In this document: piece by piece, positions 1 to 4,952 of the stretch
Layout: every line of letters begins with the position of its first letter
Numbering within the stretch: position 1 is the stretch's first letter
Made by a program: the position numbers and the translations under genes
DNA from: Candidatus Nitrosymbiomonas sp.
GTDB taxonomy: Bacteria; Sysuimicrobiota; Sysuimicrobiia; Sysuimicrobiales; Humicultoraceae
Direction of reading: 5' to 3'
Length of the DNA stretch: 5,823 nt
Assembly (NCBI GenBank): GCA_020724185.1
Contig: DYHL01000169.1
Span: 1-5,823 of the forward strand
The notes under the pieces: generated by a model
Told to the model about the DNA's origin: nothing
What the model saw: only the letters and a program-made list of their open reading frames with translations
Databases searched by the model: none

Positions 1-59
1 ACTACTCTCCAGTCAAAGGCAGCGCCATGGTGGGGCTACCTGAGCAGTTACGATCCTGA
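1..59 (+). other. Left-edge stretch, possible C-terminal end of an upstream gene
   Basis: Reading from base 3, this stretch is open to a TGA at 57-59 and would encode the tail YSPVKGSAMVGLPEQLRS. The frame from base 1 is also open, up to 204, and the frame from base 2 stops at 41-43, so the true frame is not certain. The 'GLPEQL' words resemble the segment that precedes Walker A in PilB/GspE proteins. This could therefore be an out-of-frame piece of the degenerate ATPase that follows, rather than a separate gene. Too little is visible to name a product. Confidence 0.2.
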
Positions 60-139
60 TTGGGTGCGCCGATCGTTGGGCGCGCTCGACGCTGCTCCAC
101 TCGCTGATACCCCGCAGCGGGCGTGGGAAGGTGTGGGTC
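44..139 (+). pseudogene. Upstream extension of the degenerate PilB/GspE-like ATPase, without a start codon
   Basis: This stretch is in frame with the following gene and is open from the TGA at 41-43. Its translation, VTILIGCADRWARSTLLHSL and then KVWVM running into EAVPIY, lines up with the Walker A region and Asp box of PilT/PilB (ILVTGPTGSGKSTTLAAM, then IITIEDPIE). The spacing matches the intact ATPases downstream to within about three residues. Key residues are gone: GPTGSGKST corresponds to CADRWARST. There is no ATG, GTG or TTG in this frame before 131, so the stretch is either untranslated relic sequence or part of a gene broken by a frameshift or nonsense change near 41-59. A sequencing or assembly indel would give the same picture. 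Confidence 0.45.
126..133 (+). promoter_or_regulatory. Ribosome binding site favouring the ATG at 140
   Basis: GGAAGGTG lies 6 nt before ATG 140 and is one mismatch away from the ideal AGGAGGTG core. It overlaps the alternative GTG start at 131, which has no comparably spaced site. This decides in favour of ATG 140. Confidence 0.45.
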
Positions 140-712
140 ATGGAGGCGGTGCCGATCTACCGCCGACCCACGCTCAACCAGACCCTCATCGCCTCTCCAG
201 ATGAGGCCGCGCCGACCCTCCGGGCCGCGGCCTCCTCCGGCGCCGACCTGATCGCCCTGGACGACGCCTCGGACGACGCTGCCCTGATCGCCGCGCACGA
301 GATCGCCCGAGCGCGTCTTGTACTGGTTGGGCATCCCCAAGACGACCTGGCCGGTCTACTCAGTCAGGCCCTGGACATCGCCGGTCCCGCACGCGTGGCC
401 TCGTCGCTGCGCGGTCTCATGGCGGCGCGTCCGATCAGGATATCGTGTCCTGCGTGCAGGCAGACCGGCGCGCCCACCGGGTGCGAGGCCTGCGGCTTCA
501 CCGGCTTCCGTGGCCTCCGGTTGCTCACGGACGCATGGCTCGCCGACGCGGAGTCTCGGCGGCTACTCCGCACCGGCCGGGCCGCGGAGGTGCTGGATCG
601 GCTGGAGCAGGCGCCTGCCGCCATGCTGGAGCAGGGCAGGCGCCTCGTCGCCGACGGCCTGACCTCGCCCGACGAGCTGGCCAGGGTTATGGGAGACGGA
701 ACATGGACATAA
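140..712 (+). CDS. Degenerate PilB/GspE-like pseudo-ATPase with retained four-cysteine zinc site
   Basis: The product is 190 aa from ATG 140; GTG 131 is an alternative start. It matches only the C-terminal half of the type II secretion/type IV pilus assembly ATPases (GspE/PilB). The Asp-box remnant (EAVPIY, residues 2-7) is followed by an N-Q pair as in active enzymes. The Walker B region reads ADLIALDDASD (about 35-45) where the family has PDVILVGEIRD, and the His box GHLVLSTLHT is replaced by RLVLVGHPQ. Walker A is absent. In contrast, the zinc-binding tetracysteine (C103, C106, C115, C118) and the 'TGFRG' following it are well kept, as is the C-terminal helical tail ending LTSPDELARV. ATP hydrolysis is therefore unlikely. 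A structural or regulatory partner of the two PilT-type motors is possible, as is a decaying gene. Its stop overlaps the pilT start by 10 nt, which suggests translational coupling. Confidence 0.7.
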   Translation: MEAVPIYRRPTLNQTLIASPDEAAPTLRAAASSGADLIALDDASDDAALIAAHEIARARLVLVGHPQDDLAGLLSQALDIAGPARVASSLRGLMAARPIRISCPACRQTGAPTGCEACGFTGFRGLRLLTDAWLADAESRRLLRTGRAAEVLDRLEQAPAAMLEQGRRLVADGLTSPDELARVMGDGTWT

Positions 713-1803
713 CCGATCTCCTCGTCCTGACCAGGGAGCGTGGCGCGTCCGATCTCCACCTGGCAGCGGGCACGCCGCCCACGCTGCGGATCCACGGCCG
801 GCTCGTGCGACTTGACGGCGCTCCCGAGCTATCCCGTGAGGAGATGCACGGGTTGCTCTATGACATCCTCACCGACGAGCAGAAGGCCAGGTTCGAGGCG
901 ACGCACGACCTCGACTTCTCGCTGGAGCTGACAGGGGTGGGCCGGTTCCGCGTCAACGCGTTCATGCAGCGGCTGGGCGAGGGGATGGTGCTGCGGTTGA
1001 TTCCCTCCAAGCTCGCCAGTCTCGACGATCTGGGGATGCCGCCGGTTCTCAGAGACTTAGCCATGAGGGAGCGTGGCTTGATCCTGGTTACCGGTCCTAC
1101 CGGATCGGGGAAGTCCACCACGCTGGCCGCGATGGTGGACCACATGAACCAGAATCGCGAGCAACACATCATCACGATCGAGGACCCGATCGAGTTCGTT
1201 CACCGTCACAAGAAGTGCAACGTCAACCAGCGCGAGGTGGGCGCCCACACGCAGTCGTTCAGCGCGGCGCTGCGCAGCGCGCTGCGCGAGGACCCGGACA
1301 TCATCCTGGTGGGCGAGATGCGCGACCTGGAGACCATCGCGCAGGCGATCACCGCGGCCGAGACCGGCCACCTGGTGATGTCCACGCTGCACACCAACAG
1401 CGCGCCGCAGACCGTGAGCCGGGTCGTGGACGTCTTCCCGCCGCACCAGCAGGAGCAGATCCGGGTGCAGTTTGCCGAGGCGCTGCTGGGCGTGGTGGCG
1501 CAGACTTTGATTCCCACCCTGGACGGGAAAGGCCGGGTGGCCGCGGTGGAGATCATGGTGGCGACGCCGGCGATCCGCAACATGATCCGGGAGAACAAGA
1601 TCCACCAGCTTCCATCGGCCATCCAGACCGGCGCCAGGGACGGGATGCAGAGCCTGGATCAGAATCTCAAGGCGCTAGTGAAGACGCGCCACATCGCGCC
1701 GGAGGAGGCGCTCAAGCGCGCGGTTGAGCGGGAGGCGTTCCTGCAGGAGCGGGGGGCTCACCCCCCGTCCGCAGAGATGTCGGGGTTCGTGGGCAGGCGC
1801 TGA
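703..1803 (+). CDS. pilT: Type IV pilus retraction ATPase PilT
   Basis: This 366-aa cytoplasmic hexameric ATPase powers pilus retraction and twitching motility; the usual family length is about 345-370 aa. The N-terminal PAS-like domain begins GASDLHLAAG. The RecA-like core has Walker A GPTGSGKSTT (residues 131-140, Lys137), Asp box TIEDP (Glu160), Walker B DIILVGEMRD (Glu205) and His box GHLVMSTLHT (His223, His230). The C-terminal PilT signature AIRNMIRE (290-297) and HQLPSAIQTG are present, so it should be an active retraction motor. ATG 703 has GGGAG at 691-695 as its SD. The open frame extends back to 445, but that part is only the shadow of the upstream gene. The start lies inside the end of the pseudo-ATPase gene. 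The last 20 or so residues (from about LQERGAHPP) form a non-conserved tail whose codons include a strong hairpin. Confidence 0.95.
   Translation: MDITDLLVLTRERGASDLHLAAGTPPTLRIHGRLVRLDGAPELSREEMHGLLYDILTDEQKARFEATHDLDFSLELTGVGRFRVNAFMQRLGEGMVLRLIPSKLASLDDLGMPPVLRDLAMRERGLILVTGPTGSGKSTTLAAMVDHMNQNREQHIITIEDPIEFVHRHKKCNVNQREVGAHTQSFSAALRSALREDPDIILVGEMRDLETIAQAITAAETGHLVMSTLHTNSAPQTVSRVVDVFPPHQQEQIRVQFAEALLGVVAQTLIPTLDGKGRVAAVEIMVATPAIRNMIRENKIHQLPSAIQTGARDGMQSLDQNLKALVKTRHIAPEEALKRAVEREAFLQERGAHPPSAEMSGFVGRR
1741..1774 (+). repeat. Strong GC hairpin inside the 3' end of pilT
   Basis: CGGGGGG (1750-1756), loop CTCA and CCCCCCG (1761-1767) form a perfect 7-bp stem. It extends outward through GGA/TCC and CTGC/GCAG with two single-base bulges (1745 and 1749), giving 14 pairs. 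No T-run follows, so it is not a standard rho-independent terminator. It lies in the unconserved tail of pilT, 53 nt before the next start. It could act as an mRNA stabiliser, a processing boundary or a partial attenuator between the two ATPase genes; the function is inferred. Confidence 0.55.
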
Positions 1804-1826
1804 ACAACGCACGGAGGGATCACCAG

Positions 1827-2903
1827 ATGCTTCCCGCTCACGTGGACGATCTGCTGAGCCAGATGGAACCGCGCGATGCCTCCGACCTCTACCTGAAAGC
1901 CGGCGTGCCGCCGATGCTGCGGGTAGCCGGGGAGCTGGTGGCGGTGGGCGAGGCGGCGCTGACCGACGAGACCATTCGGGCGTACGCTGACCAGATGATG
2001 GCTCCCAGGCACCGCCAGGAGTTCGAGGAGCGCCGCAGGGCCGACGTCGCCTACACCTCACCCGCGCTGGGCCGGTTTCGGGTGAACGTCTACGTGCAGC
2101 GCGGCTCCCCGGCCGTGGTGGCCCGTCGAGTGAAGAGCCAGATCCCGTCCTTCGAGGAACTGCTGCTGCCGCCGATTGTCGCCCAGCTTGCGATGGCGCC
2201 GCGCGGCCTTGTGCTTGTTGTGGGTCAGACCGGGTCCGGGAAATCCACGACCCTGGCCGCGATGACCGCCTACCGCAGCCGCGAACGGTCGGGGCACATT
2301 GTGACCATCGAGGACCCGATAGAATTCGTCCACCCCGACGATAGGAGCATCGTCAGCCAGAGGGAGGTCGGGACCGACTGCGAATCGTTCAGTCTGGCGT
2401 TACGCGATGCCCTGCGCCAGGCGCCTGACGTCATCCTGATCGGCGAGATCCGCGACACCGAGAGCGCAACCGCCGCGGTCCACTTCGCCGAAACCGGCCA
2501 CCTGGTGCTGAGCACGCTGCACGTCAACAACGCCAGCCAGACGCTGGAGCGGCTGCTGCACTTCTTCCCGGCCGAGGCGCACTCCGGCGTAGCGCTCCAG
2601 CTCTCGTTGAATCTGAACGGGATCATCTCCCAGCGGCTGATACCGCGCAAGGACGGTGGGGGACGCGTGGTAGCCGTCGAGGCGATGCTCTCCACGCCCC
2701 GCGTGAGGGAGTTGCTGCGCAAGATGGACCTGACGGCTATCCGCAGCGTCATGCAATCGCCCGCGGGCATCCAGGAAGGGATGCAGACCTTCGATCACGC
2801 GATCTACCAGCTTGTCCAACAGGGGTTGGTGGATGTCGAGACGGCGATGACCGCCGCCGAGAGTCCGGCCGAGCTCCGGATGAGGTTGAAGGGACTGCGC
2901 TAG
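1827..2903 (+). CDS. Second PilT-family ATPase, PilU-like
   Basis: The product is a 358-aa PilT/PilU-family ATPase. The N-terminal domain begins DASDLYLKAGVPPMLRV. The catalytic core is complete: Walker A GQTGSGKSTT (133-142, Lys139), Asp box TIEDP (Glu162), Walker B DVILIGEIRD (Glu207) and His box GHLVLSTLHV (His225, His232). The PilT signature AIRNLIRE is replaced by RVRELLRKMD (292-301), while GMQTFD (318-323) and the ending SPAELRMRLKGLR resemble PilU. In bacteria with both proteins, PilU works with PilT, adding retraction force, and often depends on PilT. SD GGAGGG at 1813-1818 precedes ATG 1827 by 8-9 nt. The gene follows pilT after 23 nt and is surely co-transcribed unless the hairpin at the end of pilT interferes. 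A plain PilT paralogue is the alternative name. Confidence 0.88.
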   Translation: MLPAHVDDLLSQMEPRDASDLYLKAGVPPMLRVAGELVAVGEAALTDETIRAYADQMMAPRHRQEFEERRRADVAYTSPALGRFRVNVYVQRGSPAVVARRVKSQIPSFEELLLPPIVAQLAMAPRGLVLVVGQTGSGKSTTLAAMTAYRSRERSGHIVTIEDPIEFVHPDDRSIVSQREVGTDCESFSLALRDALRQAPDVILIGEIRDTESATAAVHFAETGHLVLSTLHVNNASQTLERLLHFFPAEAHSGVALQLSLNLNGIISQRLIPRKDGGGRVVAVEAMLSTPRVRELLRKMDLTAIRSVMQSPAGIQEGMQTFDHAIYQLVQQGLVDVETAMTAAESPAELRMRLKGLR

Positions 2904-2917
2904 GAATAGGCAAGCCC

Positions 2918-2947
2918 GCGTAACCGTAGAAGAGCATGAGGTTACGC
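2918..2947 (+). promoter_or_regulatory. Inverted repeat overlapping the SD of the DUF3105 gene
   Basis: GCGTAACC (2918-2925) and GGTTACGC (2940-2947) are perfect 8-bp complements around a 14-nt loop. The right arm contains the GGT of the SD GAGGT (2938-2942) and ends 2 nt before ATG 2950. As RNA it would partly hide the ribosome binding site; as DNA it could be an operator. There is no T-run, so a terminator is unlikely. Confidence 0.45.
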
Positions 2948-2949
2948 CC

Positions 2950-3558
2950 ATGACAACACCAGGCAGTACGTCCAGGGACGCGAAACGGCAGCGACGCGAG
3001 GTGGCGCTCGAGTCACGGCGTCAGGAGCAGCGGCGGCGCCAGGGGCAACGGCGCAGGCGGTCCCTGGCGATCTATGGCGGGGTTGCGGTCGTCGTGGCCG
3101 CGGCCGCGGCCCTAATCGTATGGGCCTCGGTCCGTCCTGCTCCACCCGCGCCGGCCGAGAAGATCCCAGGCCAAGGTCAGGCCCACGTGCAGCTCGGGCA
3201 GGCGCACCCGCCGTACAACTCGAACCCCCCGACCTCGGGGTGGCACACGCCGCAGGAAGCCCGGTGGGGCGCACACCAGACCGAGATCCCGGACGAGATC
3301 GTGCTGCACAACCTCGAGCACGGAGGCATCTGGATCTCGTACAAGGACCCGGGTGACGCCGCGCTGGTAGGGAAGCTCGAGACCCTGGCGGCGCGCTACA
3401 GGTCGAAGGTCATCTTGACTCCGCGGCTTCGGAACGACAGCCCGATCGCCGTCGCGGCCTGGGAGCGGCTGCTGAAGCTGGACACCTACGACGAGGGTCG
3501 GGTCGTGGCGTTCATCAACGCGTACCGCAACAAGGGACCGGAGCGCGTCCCGGACTAA
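2950..3558 (+). CDS. Membrane-anchored DUF3105 protein
   Basis: The product is 202 aa. Residues 9-37 are very rich in Arg, Gln and Glu, probably a cytoplasmic charged helix. One membrane segment follows at about 39-61 and then a Pro/Ala linker, placing the rest outside the membrane by the positive-inside rule. The exported domain has the DUF3105 pattern: HVQLGQAHPPYNSNPPTSGWH (79-99) with GWH at the end, then LHNLEHGGIWISY starting at 119. Several conserved histidines (79, 86, 99, 109, 120, 124) could bind metal, but no function is established for the family as far as I know. SD GAGGT at 2938-2942 is 7 nt before ATG 2950. It follows the PilU-like gene after 46 nt and precedes a methyltransferase by 41 nt. 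A role in pili is not implied by sequence. The metal genes further downstream make a metal-related role slightly more attractive, by context only. Confidence 0.85.
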   Translation: MTTPGSTSRDAKRQRREVALESRRQEQRRRQGQRRRRSLAIYGGVAVVVAAAAALIVWASVRPAPPAPAEKIPGQGQAHVQLGQAHPPYNSNPPTSGWHTPQEARWGAHQTEIPDEIVLHNLEHGGIWISYKDPGDAALVGKLETLAARYRSKVILTPRLRNDSPIAVAAWERLLKLDTYDEGRVVAFINAYRNKGPERVPD

Positions 3559-3599
3559 CTTGGTCAAAGCCGCGGCCGGAGCTGCCGGGAGGGGCGGCG

Positions 3600-4250
3600 A
3601 TGGGCCGGAATCGTGACAACTACATCCCGCCGCTGAAGTACAATTGGCTGACGCCCCTGTACGATCCGTTCGTCCGGTGGACCATGCGAGAGGCCGCGTT
3701 CAAGCGGCGTCTTGTGGTGGAGGCTCGGATCGAGAGCAGCCACCGCGTCCTGGACCTCGGCTGCGGCACCGCGACGCTGACCTTGATGATCAAGCAGGCC
3801 CACCCCCAGACGGAGGTGGTCGGGTTGGACGGCGACCTGAGGGCCCTTGGGATCGCGAAGGGGAAGGCCGCGGCCTCCGGCCTTGAGGTCACGCTGGAGC
3901 GCGGCATGTCGTTCGACCTCCCGTATGCCGACCGCTCCTTCGATCGCGTCGTTTCGAGCCTCCTGTTCCACCACCTGAACCGCGAGAACAAGAGGCGCAC
4001 GGCAGAAGAGGCGTTCCGTGTCCTTCGCCCCGGAGGGGAGTTCCTCGTCGCCGACTTCGGCAGGCCCCACAACGCTTTCATGCAGGCGGTGTCCATAATC
4101 ATGAGGAGGCTGGAGGAGGCCTCGGACAACGTGGCCGGGCTGCTGCCCGCAGTGTTCCGCGAAGCTGGTTTCGACCAGGTCGTAGAGCCGGCCCGGTTCG
4201 CGACGGTATTCGGCACACTTGTTCTGTACAAGGCACAGAAGCCCAGGTGA
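3600..4250 (+). CDS. Class I SAM-dependent methyltransferase (UbiE/Methyltransf_11-like)
   Basis: This 216-aa, probably cytoplasmic, enzyme transfers a methyl group from S-adenosylmethionine; the acceptor is unknown. The Rossmann core shows motif I VLDLGCGTA (50-58), the acidic ribose-binding residue in GLDGD (Asp77 or Asp79), a motif IV region SFDRVVSSLLFHHL (113-126) and LRPGGEFLVAD (142-152). The N-terminus (YNWLTPLYDPFVRWTMRE, 14-31) is typical of small UbiE-like methyltransferases of varied substrates. There is no transmembrane segment. ATG 3600 has GGGAGGGG (3587-3594) 5 nt upstream. Ubiquinone or menaquinone methylation, arsenite methylation and small-lipid methylation cannot be told apart here. 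The cysteine set expected of ArsM is not evident; the only clear cysteine is Cys55 of motif I. Confidence 0.88.
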   Translation: MGRNRDNYIPPLKYNWLTPLYDPFVRWTMREAAFKRRLVVEARIESSHRVLDLGCGTATLTLMIKQAHPQTEVVGLDGDLRALGIAKGKAAASGLEVTLERGMSFDLPYADRSFDRVVSSLLFHHLNRENKRRTAEEAFRVLRPGGEFLVADFGRPHNAFMQAVSIIMRRLEEASDNVAGLLPAVFREAGFDQVVEPARFATVFGTLVLYKAQKPR

Positions 4251-4276
4251 GCGTGCGTACACAGGGCTGATCGGCA

Positions 4277-4306
4277 TTTACGCGCCCCTTTCCGCCTCCT
4301 TAATAC
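4277..4306 (+). promoter_or_regulatory. Candidate promoter of the metal-handling operon
   Basis: TTTACG (4277-4282) and TAATAC (4301-4306) are separated by 18 bp and match the sigma-70 consensus at 4/6 and 3/6 positions. They lie in the only gap of more than 100 bp in the window. A second possibility is TTAACC (4311-4316) with TATGTA (4337-4342), whose 20-bp spacing would suit a MerR-type activated promoter. Both are weak matches. Confidence 0.3.
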
Positions 4307-4322
4307 GGGGTTAACCACCGTA
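4304..4322 (+). promoter_or_regulatory. Near-perfect palindrome, candidate metal-repressor operator
   Basis: TACGGGGTT (4304-4312) faces AACCACCGTA (4313-4322). The arms are reverse complements except for one extra base. The palindrome overlaps the candidate -10 element and lies 42 nt before the first gene of the metal cassette. A G-tract palindrome at a copper-ATPase operon is the kind of site used by CsoR-like or other metal sensors, but no regulator gene is visible here. Confidence 0.4.
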
Positions 4323-4349
4323 CCCATGGCCGGTGCTATGTATGAACGC

Positions 4350-4357
4350 AGGAGGTG
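4350..4357 (+). promoter_or_regulatory. Consensus ribosome binding site for the 49-aa peptide gene
   Basis: AGGAGGTG is a full match to the anti-SD core and lies 6 nt before ATG 4364. This is the main reason to accept such a short gene as real. Confidence 0.75.
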
Positions 4358-4363
4358 CTGGCC

Positions 4364-4513
4364 ATGGCTGAACTCTGGCAGTTGTATGGTTCATGGGTTC
4401 TCTACGGTCTCGCGGTTGCCTTGATGATCCTGCTGCACGGAGGCATGCACAGAGGTCACGCGCACGGAGAGTCGGGCAAGACGCCGACGCGGGACCATAG
4501 GGGCTGCTGCTAG
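4364..4513 (+). CDS. Small membrane peptide with His/Cys-rich tail
   Basis: The product is 49 aa. One hydrophobic helix spans about residues 5-24 (WQLYGSWVLYGLAVALMILL). It is followed by a tail full of possible metal ligands: HGGMHRGHAHG (25-35), His45 and a terminal Cys-Cys (48-49). The layout resembles small DUF2933-like membrane peptides seen in copper or mercury clusters; I cannot confirm membership. The gene begins the cassette that ends in an HMA-containing P-type ATPase, so a role in membrane metal binding or delivery is a reasonable inference. The consensus SD at 4350-4357 and the 5-nt gap to the next gene support its expression. Confidence 0.72.
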   Translation: MAELWQLYGSWVLYGLAVALMILLHGGMHRGHAHGESGKTPTRDHRGCC

Positions 4514-4518
4514 ATTGA

Positions 4519-4719
4519 ATGTGGGACCACGCGCTGCACCTTGCTTTGATGAAGTGGGACCGGGATGCCGGGCTGGTCCGCCACAGAGGCGAGGTCTGGC
4601 GGGCGACCAGCCCGTTTCCGCTTGGGCCACGTGCCCGCGTTCGCATCGTGCAGGCCGAGGGGACCGCCCTCCGTGTCGTTCCTGAAGGCGCCTTTCGGGA
4701 ATGGCGTGGCATGCAATGA
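4519..4719 (+). CDS. Free-standing NfeD-like OB-fold domain protein
   Basis: The product is 66 aa and soluble. The central part (GLVRHRGEVWRATSPFPLGPR and RVRIVQAEGTALRVVPE, about residues 18-55) reads like the C-terminal OB-fold of NfeD proteins, which have a 'G.v...Ge.w.A.s..pi..G..V.Vv.veg..l.V' pattern. The membrane segments and protease domain of complete NfeD proteins are missing, and this is the whole gene, not a truncation at the window edge. ATG 4519 directly follows a TGA in its own frame and begins 5 nt after the previous stop, with no good SD, so translation is probably coupled. ATG 4549 is a later alternative. NfeD proteins usually pair with slipin/stomatin membrane proteins, none of which is seen; here its neighbour is a two-helix membrane protein. 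Confidence 0.6.
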   Translation: MWDHALHLALMKWDRDAGLVRHRGEVWRATSPFPLGPRARVRIVQAEGTALRVVPEGAFREWRGMQ

Positions 4720-4722
4720 GGT
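4718..4722 (+). promoter_or_regulatory. Ribosome binding site supporting the start at 4731
   Basis: GAGGT lies 8 nt before ATG 4731. The competing starts are ATG 4716, which overlaps the previous stop as ATGA, and ATG 4701; neither has a clear SD. Confidence 0.4.
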
Positions 4723-4730
4723 CGCGGCCC

Positions 4731-4952
4731 ATGCACGCCCGGGTTCAGCGAGATTGCACTTCATGGATGCTGACCGGCCTGCTGCTGTGGCTGTGCGCGC
4801 TTCCGCTGGTGGGCCTGCTCGTCCTGCCCTGGTTTGGGGCGCGTGCGGCCGTGATCGTGGCGGCGGGTCTGCTCCTGGCATCGGCGACGGCCTGCTACAC
4901 CATTTGTACCTGGCAGGTGGCCGGGCCGAGGAAGGGTGGCGGAGATGGCTAG
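4731..4952 (+). CDS. Small two-helix membrane protein
   Basis: The product is 73 aa from ATG 4731, or 78 aa from ATG 4716, which overlaps the previous stop as ATGA. I recognise no family. Two hydrophobic helices are visible, at about residues 12-32 (WMLTGLLLWLCALPLVGLLVL) and 37-57 (ARAAVIVAAGLLLASATACYT), joined by a short turn PWFGAR. Three of the four cysteines lie in or beside the helices. The tail is short and basic. The gene is wedged between the NfeD-like domain gene and the long metal ATPase ORF, overlapping the latter by 8 nt. It may supply the membrane part that the NfeD-like domain lacks, or be an accessory subunit of the transporter; both ideas come only from context. Confidence 0.6.
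   Translation: MHARVQRDCTSWMLTGLLLWLCALPLVGLLVLPWFGARAAVIVAAGLLLASATACYTICTWQVAGPRKGGGDG

Noticed and set aside
41..43. TGA as a sense codon (recoded genome)
   Set aside because: Other genes in the window end correctly at TGA (1801-1803, 4248-4250), so recoding is not supported.
445..702. N-terminal extension of the pilT frame (86 extra codons)
   Set aside because: It is an Arg/Ala/Gly-rich shadow of the upstream gene, without PilT homology. ATG 703 with an SD gives the normal PilT N-terminus.
3096..3111. 16-nt palindrome GGCCGCGGCCGCGGCC
   Set aside because: It is explained by alternating GCC/GCG alanine codons in the membrane helix of the DUF3105 protein.
4253..4285. Possible terminator after the methyltransferase (GTGCGTA/TACGCGC)
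   Set aside because: The stem is 7 bp with one wobble and a 19-nt loop, and no T-run follows.
3564..4327. Minus-strand ORFs of 235-237 aa
   Set aside because: They lie antisense to the methyltransferase, which has clear SAM motifs. Neither shows a recognisable motif.
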